Shown here: positions 1 to 11,460 of the stretch, in pieces
How positions within the stretch are numbered: position 1 is the first letter of the stretch
Layout: each line of letters starts with the position of its first letter
Source: Euclidia mi
Taxonomy: Eukaryota; Arthropoda; Insecta; Lepidoptera; Erebidae
Assembly: GCA_944739405.2 (NCBI GenBank)
Contig: OX123185.2
Coordinates: 4,771,840 to 4,835,839 of the forward strand
Direction of reading: 5' to 3'
Length of the DNA stretch: 64,000 nt
Position numbers and translations under genes: made by a program
Notes under the pieces: generated by a model
What the model was told of the DNA's origin: nothing
The model's database searches: none
The model's input: the letters and a program-made list of their open reading frames with translations, nothing else

Positions 1-587
1 AGTGTGATCCTCGTGGGACCTCCGGCAATCTTACTCGTGAGTATACCGTTACCTAACCTTACCTAGTAAGATAGTAAAGCCTTATTGATTTCAAACATTT
101 ATTGCAATAACCCTCTATTTACCTACTGGTAAATAGAGGGTATTGCATTTCGTTAGTTGCATCAGATTATTAATTAAATCTCACTGATTATGCCTGACAC
201 TAGTTTTGTTACCTCTGGTTTACACTGGATCGATACACCGACATACAAAAGGAAAGTAATTCTATATTTATATTCGTTTGTTGTTCGCTACTTACTTTTA
301 ACCTAGTAATAAGGAATAATTAGTATTCTTCGCTACCCTCCTAGCTAAGCTCAATGCTTACATATAAATATTATATACCAACCCTAGAGGCGTTGTACCT
401 ATTGTTAAGCGACCGAAATGAGAATACATAATATAGGAAATTCAAATCTTTTTCACTTTCTTTGGGTTTGCCGGACGTTATCTTTTTTCTAAGACAGGCG
501 TGTATTGAGGCGAAATATATATTATATTTTTCTTAAAATAACTGATTACAAAATTCCATCAAAAACTCGGTCTCAAAAAAACAATAT
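1..587. other. AT-rich stretch, no gene seen
   Basis: I see no coding potential or repeat family here apart from the hairpin listed separately at 101-147. Confidence 0.5.
101..147. repeat. Hairpin with about 20-bp arms
   Basis: The arm ending CTCTATTTACC is followed by TACT and then by its reverse complement GGTAAATAGAG. The pairing extends outward through TGCAATA with one unpaired A. No terminator or mobile-element context is visible. It resembles the other local inverted duplications in this window. Confidence 0.75.
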
Positions 588-658
588 GTGGCTGGCGCTC
601 ATTGTAGGAATCGAACCCCGATAGCCAAGCGATCGCTTAAATCACTACGCAGTTGATG
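588..658 (-). repeat. tRNA-like SINE head fragment
   Basis: On the minus strand the stretch reads like a degenerate tRNA with a box B of the form GGTTCGATTCC at about 607-619. There is no acceptor-stem pairing good enough for a real tRNA and no recognisable SINE body follows, so I read it as a decayed SINE head. Confidence 0.45.
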
Positions 659-905
659 AAATCAAAATCGATACTCGAGTATTCACGAAACCAATAAGAA
701 TTGGTTTTTGCATAAATAAATTATGAAATTATTAATCAAACCTATGATTTCTCAATTTTAACTGCAATCGCGAATATCAAAATGTGTGTGCTATAACAAA
801 GAGAACAAAACTATTTTCTCATATACGCAGTGCTCAAAGCTTACGCCGATTTCGAATAAAATTTAAACTACATGACAAAAATAATTAGCTTATTATTTCC
901 GCAAT

Positions 906-1570
906 CTCAACCAGAGAAACTACATCGAGGGTGTCATTAAATCAGCATCTCGAAAACTCGGAGTCCTGAACAGAGTGAGGAGGTTTTTCACGCCGGAGCA
1001 GCTGTGTCTATTATACAAGACTCAGGTTCGCTCCTGCGTGGAATACTGCTCTCATCTCTGGAACGGCTCCGCTCAGTACCTGCTAGATGCCCTTGATAGG
1101 TTGCAGCGGCGTGCTGTCCGTATCATAGGTGACCTTGAGGCTACTAAGACCCTTGAATCTCTGCAATTACGCAGGGACGTTGCCTCAATGGCTGTCTTTT
1201 ACCGTTTGTATCACGGTGAGTGTTCAGAAGAACTCTTTCAACTCATCCCACCCTCTCCTTTCCTATCCCGAACAACACGTGCCGGGTTAAAGTGCCACAC
1301 TTACACAGTTGAGCAGATACCATCACGTACGAAAAGGTTCGGTACATCTTATCTTTGCCGTACCATAAAGATGTGGAACTCGCTGCCAGCTCACGTGTTT
1401 CCTTCCTCCCTTGATCCTGGATCCTTTAAGCAGGGCGTGAAAAAGCATCTCTCAAGGCCGTCAAAGTGAGGGCCGTCATGTCACATTGCCTAACCAGCAA
1501 TTGGGGATGATGGCCTTCCCAATAGGACTTCACTGTCAGCTTACCATCAGGCAGCGTTAAGTCATTTTGA
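906..1570 (+). pseudogene. LINE reverse transcriptase, C-terminal fragment
   Basis: The frame open from about 906 to the stop at 1469 encodes the part of a non-LTR retrotransposon protein that lies after the catalytic palm. Recognisable blocks in order are YIEGVIKSASRKLGVLNR, VEYCSHLWNG, DALDRLQRRAVRIIGD, RRDVASMAVFYRLYHGECS and TIKMWNSLPAHVFP, which is the usual order at the C terminus of jockey/CR1-type LINEs in moths. The YADD active site and everything upstream are missing, so this is a 5'-truncated, non-functional copy. The first in-frame start (GTG at 975) has no meaning as a gene start. About 100 bases of 3' untranslated tail follow. No target duplication was found. Confidence 0.85.
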
Positions 1571-1663
1571 AAAAAAGTGACTAGTAACTTAAATGATGAC
1601 TAAATGTTTGCAACTAATAAAATAACTTGCTAGCGATTAAATATTTTCGCGACTATTATCTTA

Positions 1664-1868
1664 ATATATAAAATCCTTGCGTTACTGACTGACTGACAGA
1701 CACGCTACAGCCGAAACTATTGGGCGCAGGAAGCTGAAATTTGGCATGTATGTTCCTTGGGGACCGTAGGGGTGCACTAAGAAGGGATTTCCCGAAATAC
1801 CTACGGGATCGGACAAAACGGGTAAATTTAAAAAAAATGCAGGCGTAGCTGCTGGCGTCCTCTAGTAT
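1664..1868. repeat. Dispersed repeat rep-A
   Basis: This copy starts with AAAATCCTTGCGTTACTGAC, includes TTGGGCGCAGGAAGCTGAAA and TTCCTTGGGGACCGTAGG, and ends GCTGGCGTCCTCTAGTA. Related copies lie at 13650-13806, 34550-34677, 39331-39545 and 50475-50695 in both orientations. The open frame on the minus strand here is a by-product of the repeat. Confidence 0.8.
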
Positions 1869-1879
1869 TAAATAAGATT

Positions 1880-2370
1880 CAAAACTAAGGGTGTTATAAA
1901 AACTAAAAACTATAGTCGTATTTTTAATTAGACGAAGCCAACTGACAGTAGCAAATGTCACTTTGTAAAATAATGTTGTCATATTTAAAGTAATAGTGAT
2001 GCGTTTAGTTCTCGTTCAATCAGATGAACGAACAATGAGTGTGAATAGTTAATCATTTCAAACTAAGTATAAAATAATATTATTACTATTTTACAATAAA
2101 AGTGCTCTGATGTAAGTTACTAACAGTTATGTAAGTAGTTACATCAGTTTATTGAGGGCTTATTACAAAACACGGTGCGCCTCGGTCGCCATTTTGTTTG
2201 TTATTCATTCGGCTTCTAAGCTCTGGCCTGATAGCAAGAATGTTTTTTCTGCGCTCACGCTGTTTAGTATTTAGTTATTGTTTTTTTTAAGTTTTCCGTT
2301 ACGTTGTGTTTGTGGTAATTGTTGTGTTTATTTGTTGCTATATTGTTTCGTACATATGTATGTTGTGGAC
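1880..2370. other. AT-rich stretch, no gene seen
   Basis: Nothing recognisable before the transposase relic. It may include degraded 5' parts of that element, but I cannot align them by eye. Confidence 0.4.
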
Positions 2371-2697
2371 GAGATGGCAGCGCAGCATGGGATAATTGTT
2401 TTACGTCTGCCTCCATACCACTGTGAGCTCAATTCCATTGAGTTGGTATGGGCGCAGGCTAAAGGATATGTTGCAAGAAATAACAAAACCTTCTAAATGA
2501 CAGAAGTAAAAAAACTTTTTGAAGTAGGACTTTAACATATCACTCCTGAAAAATGGAGTAGCTGTGTGTCTCATATAATTAAAGCAGAAGACAAAATGTA
2601 ACTATGGTCTCGACTACATGATCGACAATGTTTCAGACAGATTTATAATTAATGTCACCGCAAGCGATAGTGATGTTTTTTTATCTGATGATGAATA
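2371..2697 (+). pseudogene. Tc1/mariner-type DDE transposase, C-terminal relic
   Basis: The frame ending at 2496 reads DEMAAQHGIIVLRLPPYH followed by CELNSIELVWAQAKGYV. This is the PPYHxxxNxIExxWAQ block that holds the last catalytic acidic residue (the E of IEL) in IS630/Tc1/mariner-superfamily transposases. A stop follows at 2494-2496, then the frame goes on as MTEVKKLFEVGL, a second stop, ITPEKWSSCVSHIIKAEDKM, and after a frameshift FIINVTASDSDVFLSDDE with its natural stop at 2697. The relic is therefore the last hundred or so residues, with at least three in-frame stops and one frameshift. The upstream DD motifs and terminal repeats were not found. It cannot make a working enzyme. Confidence 0.8.
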
Positions 2698-3176
2698 AAA
2701 GCAAATTATGTAGTAAGCGATGTTTTTATTTTTATAACCTACCTATAAATTGTTATATTTTATACATCTATAGTTTCAACTACATGATGTATTGGAAATA
2801 GAAGTCTTACAAGTTTCCTCGCAATGTTTTCCTTAATGTTTAAAACACTCGGTATACTATAGGAACATAGTCTTCGAAAACTCGAACACCGTACCCGATA
2901 TCGGCCGTTCGGCACACTAATTATTCACTAGACAATCGAGGCAATTTCATTCATTCAAGAGTTTTTTCAATCATTCACTTTGTCACAACACTATTTTTAT
3001 TTCATCATAAACTGACAACACAGTAAACGTCAGCTAGCTTCGTCTAATAAAAATTACGACTATAGCAGCTGCGTTTAGGTAGCAAATAAACTATACAAGT
3101 CAATTGAAATATTAGCCGAGGAGCTATAAATAATGACTTGGCGACTAATAATGTTAGTAGTAGGATATGCTAGGTT
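2698..3176. other. AT-rich stretch, no gene seen
   Basis: Nothing recognisable. It may hold the 3' flank of the transposon relic. Confidence 0.4.
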
Positions 3177-3219
3177 TTCTTGTGACGGAGCCCTGCGAAG
3201 CAGGGCTCCGTCACAAGAA
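3177..3219. repeat. Perfect 20-bp-arm hairpin
   Basis: The arm TGTGACGGAGCCCTGC, extended outward by TTCT, is followed by GAA and its exact reverse complement. The core word GAAGCAGGGCTCCGT also occurs in degenerate form inside the hAT-type MITE (about 6415-6432) and at 13855-13880, so the hairpin may be a fragment of that family. Confidence 0.85.
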
Positions 3220-4799
3220 CGAACCCGTTGCACTGCGTATACATGTCATAAAGTGACCTCTTGAAACACAATATCGTACTAGCAGTCTACAAATGCATAC
3301 ATATTCCACGCTATAAGGTTTCTGTTGTTACTTTTTGGCGAACGTAACCCTAAAAACGTTAAAAGATAACGCTCGAATGTTTTTAATGTCGCATCGGGCA
3401 TGTTGTGTCGGCATTCACGCCTCGATAGCTCTTCCCGGCTGTTCCGGCCTTTGCCCGGTAAAACTTTTATGTGTACTGTGTTTTTTTTTCCATTTATACT
3501 GGTTCCGAAAGTACTTTTTTTATCAAGTAATGAATTTTGGGCCAGTGAGCCGAATATGTACAAATATAGTTTTACTCCGTAGTGCTTGATGCGTGTTTGT
3601 GAATTTTGACGCGGAATGGTTTAAGTGATTGTGTCACTATGAATGGTAAATATAACTATTAACCAATTTATAAAAATGTGTTCAATAACCAAATGTGACG
3701 AACTATCATGTCATCCACTTGCACTATCATCATGTCTTTTAGTTCTTTGTCTTGATATTTGTAAAGTTTCATATGATATAATATTTATTCAAGTGAGACG
3801 CCAGCCAATTTAAAACCCTCTAGTTCCTGGCATAAGAATAAAGAGGACAGAAAGAAAGAAAGAGAGAGAGAGAGGAGGAAGGGGAAGAGGAAAAAGAGAG
3901 ATACAGGTGACATAACATTAACATTAGTCAAGCGAACTGCAATACTTTGCAGTGATATTCTATAAAAGTATATTACCTCGGTCAAGCCAACTCAGTCGTG
4001 CGGACTCTAGTAAAGCTCTAAAGCTACTGAACTAAATCGTACAACAAAGAAAATCAATTGTCTATCCTACCAGTTCCACCACAGTATTTTATAACAAAAA
4101 AGCGAAAATATGGCAAGCAGACAGCTTTTTATCTGTTTCTACGACTTGCCGCCGCTAACGGAACTGGCTTGAATATTCAACTTATTTCAGTGCCTAGCAT
4201 ATTTACATTTGCTTAAGTACGTAGTTCATTGTGAGATTCTATCATGACACTGCATAACATGAGTCACCTTAGGCAGCTGTCTCACCGCAAGCGAAAAAGG
4301 GCAGTGCCTTCCTCGCTTCAGTCATTTCGGACCCAAGAAACGTACAACGGATATACAATTTCGTATAAACAAAAGAGATACATATATTAATAGTTAATGG
4401 CTGCGAGTTTACACTAAAGGCGAGAGACTAGATCTATAAAACAGCGACTAGAGCTTTCAACGTAAATTGCTCAGCGGACCTGTGGGTCACTGTGGGTGCT
4501 TGTGCAGTGCTGCGCAATACTAACATCAAAACTCAGAGCGATTTATGTGAGTAATGCTCGTCGCAATCGAACACATGCTGATAACTCAAAAGCTATGAAA
4601 TTACCAGTCACTTTGTTGGTAGCTGTACTCGCTACTCTCTAATCGCCAGCAATATGACTGCTACCTATATAAGGTGACAATAATACTTCATTATAATACA
4701 AATAGCTGCCGCCACAGCTGATAACGTCAAAACGCGAAGCACTCAATCTATAGGTAGTGAATTATTTAATAAATTAATAACTAGGTACTAATATATAAT
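3220..4799. other. No gene seen; purine-rich tract at 3834-3902
   Basis: I see no coding region. Bases 3834-3902 are almost purely A and G, with AAAG and GA tandem runs. The open frames around 3279-3589 and 3785-3985 lack homology and are chance frames. Confidence 0.5.
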
Positions 4800-5042
4800 A
4801 CTAGATTTTGCACGAAGCTTCACCTGCATGGGATGTTAATGAAAATTATCCTATTTTAAAACTAGATAACCATTGATGTGTATCTCCTATATCAGCCTCT
4901 TAGGATTTCATTTTTGAGAAAATTAGTGGCCTATATTTGACCCTGGGATTTTAATTACGTCCATGCTAAATTTCATCAAAATCAGATCAGCAGTTCAGCT
5001 GTAAAAGAAAGTCAAACGGAAAGACTTTCACATTTATAATAC
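4800..5042. repeat. Dispersed repeat with 3'-tail signature of moth repeats
   Basis: Begins ACTAGATTTTGCACGAAGC, contains TTTCATCAAAATCAGATCAG and ends with CAAACGGAAAGACTTTCACA. The order (CTAG start, query-strand ATCAAAATC...CAG block, short polynucleotide end) matches the common moth repeat layout also seen at 26977-27150. It has diverged too far to place in a family. Confidence 0.5.
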
Positions 5043-5729
5043 AATCATGGGATTGTTCTAAAGGCTCTGTAAATAGGTCAAACGTCGGTTAATCTCTCAT
5101 TGTATATCAATCGTTATCAATCAAACAATCTCCATTACTGCTTCCAATTGGTAATGATTTATCATCCATTTGTCAAACGCCCGCTCGTCGAAGCAACAAT
5201 GTATAAATAACATTTTGTATATAATTATGTTATGGACCAAGAGATTAAACGGGCGTAATTTATAATGCCCGGGCAGAGTGATAAATACTTGAAAAGGTTT
5301 TTTTATTTCAACCTTTTAACAAATTTTCAAGTTGGAGTAAACATTTGTATCACTTGGCCTGCGAAAATATATTTCGTTTTTGAAATCGGTTGTTTTTAAC
5401 GTAGTTATTTTTATTTAATACTTTTTAGTGAACCTATTGTTGTATTGTCAACTAGTGTTAGACTAGTGGTAGACCTACAAAAGGTGCTAAGCGCCTTAAA
5501 ATATAGATCTCAAGAAACGGGAACGGATAAAAGGATAAAAGTAGTCTTCTCTGTAAAAATGCTCTTCGGGACACAGTTTTACGTTCTTGTGAGACTATTA
5601 AAGATCCTGAAAAACGTTTGTCGGCCAGGAAAGCCTATATATGAAATCACGTTAACGTCAAGAAACTCTTAAACAGTATAATTCTAGACTCGGTAAGATC
5701 CAAGAGCCTCTAGCGAATGAGCCTTTTGA
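5043..5729. other. No gene seen
   Basis: The frame 5445-5672 has no recognisable homology and I treat it as chance. Confidence 0.45.
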
Positions 5730-5737
5730 GCAGAGAG

Positions 5738-6720
5738 CAGGCACGGTCCGAAGGGGGGGTCACAGGGGACATGACCCCCCCCCCAAATCTAGGGTCAAAT
5801 TGAAAAATCTCAAAAATTTGCCAAATAATAAAAATAAATTTCTAGCTACCCCCAACAGCGATAAATTTATAGTTTGCTGACTCTATCTAGTAGTGTTTTT
5901 ATGAACTACGTACGATGGCCAAAATAACTTGGAAATTACATCTAGTTTAGAAACAAGGAATCGAACTACCTACGTAGTTTTGGTAATCCTAGCAAAATTG
6001 ATATGCGTCGTTATGATAAAGATTGTTTAACAATATTCTAATAATGTAATTTGTCGGTTTATTGTAAAGATTCAAGATAAAGGCTGTCTACTTAGTTGTG
6101 AATTGTGATTCTTGTTGATAAGGTTTGAATTTCTTAAGAAATTCTTAAATACTTTGGCAATTATGCAAAACGGAACGTAATTTTTATGCTTTAGTACAGT
6201 TTTTCAAATGTAATTTTTAGGTTTTATGACAAAAACGTGAAACGAAACGCAACCCGCCATCTTGGATGGATGATATTGACAGCCAATGTCAAACTTGTGC
6301 ATCATTCCTTTGCTTTCGAGTGCCTAGGGCTAGGTTACGTGCGACTGTAATTGAAGTAACTAAATAGGTTATTTTAGGTTCTCTTTTGACCCTTAATCCG
6401 AAATTAAGAGCCTTGCGAAGCAGGACTCCGTGAACCTCAGTTTATTAAACTAGTGTGAAGAATGTGGAAGTTGGCATCACCATACACACTGATGTTTGGA
6501 GAGCATATAATTTTAATTTTTTGAAAATGCGGGTGAAAATGGTGAGGGGGGGAAACCGAACCCTCCCCCCTACTCCCCCCAACCACTCACAATCCCTTAA
6601 AGTGGCGACGTATTTCGAAATTTTTACCAGTATTTACGCTATAAAGGGCGGTTTAGATACCTATTTTTTATTAGTGTAGTGAGCGACCCCCTCCAAAATT
6701 TCAGGCTGCGACCGCGCCTG
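5738..6720. mobile_element. Complete hAT-type MITE with 8-bp target duplications
   Basis: The element is 983 bp long. It starts CAGGCACGGTCC and ends GACCGCGCCTG, so the ends form an imperfect terminal inverted repeat. It is flanked by exact copies of GCAGAGAG at 5730-5737 and 6721-6728. An 8-bp duplication with CA...TG ends is the signature of the hAT superfamily. No transposase frame is present. Near the left end a hairpin with GGGGGGGTCA and TGACCCCCCC arms lies at 5753-5781. Near 6541-6585 a second G-tract/C-tract pair occurs. The core from about 6140 to 6640 recurs at 29788-30278. The open frame at 6455-6679 has no family match. Confidence 0.88.
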
Positions 6721-6824
6721 GCAGAGAGCTAATAGACTTGGTCTCATTAATAATCGACAAATCATGGCATTACCGCATGATTTACGTCTTTGAAGTCACC
6801 ATTATCATCATTGTGCAATTCAAA

Positions 6825-7045
6825 TAGATTTTTGTAATTACTGAGTTCGTATCGCCACCTTCTGACTCCTTCATCGGACGAGAACGAGCCCAAACTCTAC
6901 AAAATTTTGACAATTAATTACTGAGTTCCTATATTATTCCTATGGCCACCTTTCGATTCCATCATCAGAGCAGCTCTATGTCATAATAACTTTTCATTGT
7001 CATCCAATTTAAATACGTATACAAAACCCAACTCCCGATGTCTGA
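6825..7045. repeat. Dispersed repeat with internal duplication
   Basis: The phrase ATTACTGAGTTC followed by GCCACCTT and CATCATC..AG occurs twice, around 6837-6880 and 6915-6970. It looks like a degraded repeat of unknown class. Confidence 0.45.
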
Positions 7046-7055
7046 CATTTTTTTT

Positions 7056-7112
7056 AGACTCATGCCTGTATCCCCAAAGGGGTAGGCAGAGGTGTAATAT
7101 TACACCCACTCT
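7056..7112 (-). repeat. SINE-A/B 3'-tail fragment
   Basis: On the minus strand it reads GGTGTAATATTACACCTCTG-type body followed by CTACCCCTTTGGGGATACAG and GCATGAGTCTA, then A residues. It is the 3' end of the SINE-A/B body with its head missing, and directly abuts the LINE relic on its right. Confidence 0.8.
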
Positions 7113-7120
7113 TCCCAAAG

Positions 7121-7437
7121 AAAGAAATCACCAGAAGGCTGATCGATGCTTCCCGTGACCAGAGGGCTGGTTTATATCTCGCTGAGAGAATAAGCATTGC
7201 CATTCAACGTGGCAATGCTGCCAGCCTTTTGGGCACGCTACCGCTCGACAGCGTTGCGGCGGAATTTAATTTTTTATTATATTTTATTTACTTTTGTTTT
7301 CATACTTTTGCTTTTTTATAGTTTAGGATAGTTTAGTTATATAATTAGTTTTATTTTATTGTACATTATAATGTAAATCCTACTTATAGACCAATTATAC
7401 TTTAGTTTATTTAAAGTCTACCTAAAATAAAAAAAAT
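7121..7437 (+). pseudogene. LINE ORF C-terminal end and 3' UTR
   Basis: The frame from 7121 to the stop at 7319-7321 encodes KEITRRLIDASRDQRAGLYL followed by AERISIAIQRGNAASLLGTLP. This motif (YLAxRxSIAxQRGNAAS near the protein end) is found at the C terminus of a group of reverse-transcriptase-encoding elements in invertebrates. I cannot name the clade with certainty. The last 20 codons are low complexity. A 3' untranslated tail of about 115 bases ends in an A-rich run near 7425-7437. The left side is cut directly by a SINE tail, so only the last 67 codons remain. Confidence 0.65.
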
Positions 7438-7493
7438 ATTTGCCAAATATTCATAAACAAATTTCATAAAAACCAAAATCGACTAACTGTTTT

Positions 7494-7562
7494 GATTGGG
7501 ATTTGAACTCATGCCTTCAGAACGTAAAGCGGATGTATTATCAGCACGGCCATCGCCTTGTT
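7494..7562 (-). repeat. tRNA-like SINE head fragment
   Basis: On the minus strand, a box B of the form GAGTTCAAATCCC and a plausible box A near GATGGCCGTGCTGA are 50 bases apart, as in tRNA-derived SINE heads. No matching SINE body follows. Confidence 0.5.
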
Positions 7563-9567
7563 ATCAATTAGTGGCGAATTTAGCGAACACTTGACAGAGT
7601 GTTTACGTCATCTAACTGTCATTTCCAAATAATGAAATAGTCTTCAAACCTTTTTGCTAATTATTATGTTTGAGTACCGGCCAGTTTGTCGTGTCGACGC
7701 ATAAAGTGTAGACGTCAGTAGTCCTTAGTAACCGTAGTGATGACAATTTGACATGACACCAGCCGTCACAATTATTATTCATAGGAATTTCAGCCTTAAG
7801 GATAGGTGAAAATAAGTAAAAAAATGTTTATAAAATAAAAACTACTGGGCCTACATGAATAAAATTTTTATGGGACCAATTCGAAACTATTGCGCATCAA
7901 ACAAAAAAAGAATTACGTAAATCGGTTCAGAAACCTCGGCGAGATCGGTGTACATACATCGAAAAAAAAATATACCGGCCGAATTGAGAACCTCCTCCTT
8001 CTTTTTTTTGTTTGAAGTCGGTTAAAAATGAATTAAAACAAAATATGTACGTATACAAGTTACGGTGCATGGTAGCATCTTAGACTGGTAGCGCCACAAA
8101 AATGCAGCAGACGTAATGTCATTGTAACATCATAATATTATTATAATATTATTTGTCAAAACATTGATAAACTCTTGGCGCAACTAGCACATACACGACA
8201 AAATACTGACATGAATATTCAGCTTTTAAGCGTTTAAAATATCGATTATTACGGTTTACAGCGGGTTTTCTATACTCTATGTAAACACTTAGCCATTAAT
8301 TTCTGTGTCCTTAGCCCTACCGTTTTCTAACTTTTCGACTGACGATTCAAGGTGTTATCCTGTGACGACTGTTGGTTTCAACTTCATAACTATAAAAACT
8401 TAGGCTTAGAATCTCAAGTTATTTTATCACTGACATGAATTTCTAATTTCATTCTATCAAAACGTGTCAAAAATCTATTCACAGTAAAAATATGACTCCA
8501 GCGCAAAAAGCGTTGGTGCTGTGGCTTAGTATCATATTTTTACAGATTTATCTTCTATTACTATCACATAAGTCACTGTTTAGAATAGGCATTGTGTCAC
8601 AAAGTCTAATAACTCATAGAAGCAGTCGCAGATGTGGGTGACACGTAAAAATTCACCTGACATTTAATTCTGTGCGATATTCTGAACGCAGTCGATACTC
8701 GTACTGCATTCAATATATTTCAAATATGAAATCAATTGAAGACTGCATCGATATTAGTTTGGAATATAGTTTTAATTCGAAGAAACGTTATTGTAATGAG
8801 GGACATGTTGTGATAGCATAGCATGCACGTGTGCTTATGTAGTGTAAACATAGCCTACGTATGTAACGGGCAGGTAAGCGAGTAACTTCAGTATTTTATA
8901 CTGCTCATTGCATGTATGCTGATAGCTACATGAGGTCAAAGCTATCACTTATCTTTGAGCATCGTCAACAGAAGATTTTATAGCCTTCAATAGAGAATAA
9001 ATACATACTTGGAGCAGACGGCGCTACAAGCAATTGCCGTTAACAAACTGTCATGGTGGCTATGTATGAAGGTTCAGAAGGTTTTCATAGACGTAGATTT
9101 TTTTTTTTTTACTAAATGCCGGTAGCTATGAAAACGCTATTTGACTGTTCAATGTCAATTTTCAAAACGCGATGATGCGATACTTTTAACTTCTAATTCA
9201 CGCAATTTTGATACTTCATTACAACACATAAAGGTTGCAAATCGCATTGCAGTTACTAATCGTTTACCGATGTCGGTGCTTGACCCATATATGTTTTATA
9301 CGGTACACTGGCTGCCCCGTTCAAAATGACAGCAATTTTTTGTGCCGTATCGAAGCGTCTCCATTGAGTGTACAGTATCACTTTTTGACGTCTGTTACCG
9401 TTGTTCGGCAATGTTCTTTGGTGTGTAACTCATTGGAAATTGTGTATACGGTTATTGTGTTATCAATTTTAAAGGGATGATAAACGATATGGTCTTGTTT
9501 TTTATGCAGTCGCTTTATACTTCAATAGAACGTCATGACGTGGTGATAATCATGATGATTATTTTAT
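7563..9567. other. No gene seen apart from one repeat at 7800-8032
   Basis: Two kilobases of AT-rich sequence without recognisable coding potential. The overlapping frames at 9141-9480 have no homology. Confidence 0.5.
7800..8032. repeat. Dispersed repeat ending GTTTGAAGTCGGTTAAAA
   Basis: Contains AAACTACTGGGCCTACATGA, ATCGGTTCAGAAACCTCGGC and GAACCTCCTCCTTC, then GTTTGAAGTCGGTTAAAA. This is a widespread moth repeat end. Only the 3' part is recognisable. Confidence 0.65.
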
Positions 9568-9811
9568 AACTAGAAGATGCCTGTGGTTACACCCGCGATA
9601 TTTAAGGCTACTGCTCCGCGCCCGTCGCGCATAGCGTGATGTTATATAGCCTATAGGCTATATAACATCACGCCTTAGGAAGGCTATAGCCTTCCTTGAT
9701 AAATGAGCTATCTAAAACTGAAATAATTTTCAAATCAGACCAGTAATGCCTGAGATTAGCGCGTTCAACCAAACAAACAAACAAATTTTCAGCTTTATAT
9801 ATTAGTATAAG
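9568..9811. repeat. Dispersed repeat rep-W with internal palindromes
   Basis: Starts CTAGAAGATGCCTGTGG and ends CAACCAAACAAACAAAC, TTATATATTAGTATAAGAT. Other copies lie at 17149-17358, 20437-20641 and 36291-36494. Unlike those copies, this one carries a perfect 40-bp palindrome at 9634-9673 and a 20-bp palindrome at 9677-9696, where the others have a single TTATATAGCCTATAGCC run. Confidence 0.8.
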
Positions 9812-10003
9812 ATATCATCCCATGGGTGTCGTAAGAGCCGACAGAGGGAGCATATTATGCAGAGAACAGCACTGTAAGAGAAAGAAAACTTGATACAAAC
9901 CCTATACCAACCCGTTTGGCCAGCGTGGTATAGTAGGCCAATTCCTCCTTTCAAATGAGAGGCCTAGTCCAGCAGTGGACTGTCAAAGGCTGATGATGAT
10001 GAT
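9812..10003 (+). mobile_element. RTE-tail unit, left end missing
   Basis: Runs from ATCATCCCATGGGTGTCG through CCAATTCCTCC and CAGCAGTGGACTG to (TGATGA)n. It sits exactly at the end of the rep-W copy, and its first 20 or so bases compared with other units are absent. Confidence 0.75.
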
Positions 10004-11004
10004 CGTAATTTCTTCATAATTTCTTAATTATTTTTTCTGAATGGATAATTCACTACGAATTTACTTAATTTATTGCATCCATAATACATCAGTGACCTTT
10101 GATATCAATTGATAACTGATTATTGTAGCTCATATAAAAATGTGTAAAATTGTTGATGGCACTATGTATTTATAATAATTTATGCCAGATCTAAGCCAAG
10201 AAAATCTGTCAGCTTATATAGAAACCATCGGTGTCACCAATCTAAACATATAACAACTAGTAAAAGTCAAATCATAAGCGTACAATTTTAACAGCTTTCA
10301 TCAAAGCGATGAAAGGAACGAGTGACCCTCGGTATTTTAGAGGTTTCGCCTCTCTTATAAACCGTCATCGTTTTTCTTACGTTGTCGGAATATTAAACAA
10401 AGTCGGACCAAGTTTCCATGTCATAAACGTTCACGAGGACTGCTACTGTTATTTCATGGAGCGAGATATTTATTATAATATCTACCGTAAAATGTCACGA
10501 CAATGCATTATAATGCTAATTTTGGAGACAAGATTTCGGAAGAATCGCTAAAGTTCTTTTAATATTTTTGCTCTTATCATATTCATCTAAGGTAACTGAG
10601 TTTTTATGAAGTCGACTGGGACGACACGAAACTGAATTTTGAGAACATATTTAAGATGTTTTACTTTATAGTTATATTTAATAGAAAGTCTAATTTGAAA
10701 CTTTGTGAAGCGACTTTATACCGTTGCTTTACTGTAGGGTTTTCCTCTGGTAAAGGTTTAATGTGTAATATATAAATATGAAGGTAACTTTTTGTCGTGC
10801 TTCTAGAGGCACGTGCACTGTCATGCGCGCATTTACGAGGCCGTTACCAATAAATATATATCGGTTCAGTGGTCACGTTGTACGTTTATGTTAAAGGCCA
10901 AAGTAGAATCGGCTTTTGTCTATATTTGCAATAAATGAAATTGACTTAGGTTTACGTGGATTCACGCGAGTGTTACGTATAAAAATAACAATATTAACGT
11001 TGGA
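10004..11004. other. No gene seen
   Basis: AT-rich. The 80-codon frame at 10309-10551 has no recognisable homology. Confidence 0.5.
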
Positions 11005-11285
11005 CACGTGGAGCGAATGAGTGAAAAAAGAATGACGAATCAGATTTATAAGGCAAATGTGTGTGGGCTAGTCGCGCGACCTCGTCGGACATTCCTCGAT
11101 CAAACTGGAGACGTCCTAAAAACGGCAAGGTCCGAAGTACCCGAAACCGGCAAGCATGTATGAAAAGAGTAATGAGTGTAGAGGAAGCGCGTGAGGTTTG
11201 TAAGGGTAGAAGCAAGTGGCGTTCTGTTGTCTCTGCCTACCTCGACGGGAAAAAGGCGTGGGTATACGTATGTATTAACCTCGAA
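11005..11285 (+). pseudogene. LINE reverse transcriptase C-terminal end (SINE-A/B partner type)
   Basis: One frame reads VERMSEKRMTNQIYKANV at about 11009-11062. After a frameshift another reads ACMKRVMSVEEAREVCKG, then RSKWRSVVSAYLDGKKAWVY. The order (VERM, RNRxACM, EAREVCxxRxxWRSVVSAY) is that of the last residues of a moth LINE polyprotein. The DNA of the VSAYLDGKKA codons (TCTCTGCCTACC...AGGCGTG) is the same segment that forms the 3' end of SINE-A and SINE-B, and the fragment ends in a TATGTATT tail. The copy is truncated and frameshifted. Related ends lie at 27505-27599 and, reversed, in 44280-44395. Confidence 0.7.
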
Positions 11286-11302
11286 TACAAAATGCCTCAC
11301 TT

Positions 11303-11460
11303 TTGGTCACTGGCCTTTTCTCACTATGAGAAGAGTTAAAACAAAGACCACAAAACTTGGGTAGCATTACCCAAGCCCGGTTTGGCAAACTGCACATGTT
11401 TTTCGAAAACATGGAGAACTTGACAGTTGTCCATGACAATTCAGACATGCAAGTTACATA
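11303..11460 (-). repeat. RTE-tailed SINE body fragment
   Basis: TCTCACTATGAGAAGAG, GTTTGGCAAACTGCACATG, TTTTCGAAAACATGGAGAAC and CAGACATGCAAG match, in the same order, the element at 32312-32490 and the reverse of 44680-44848. Confidence 0.65.
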
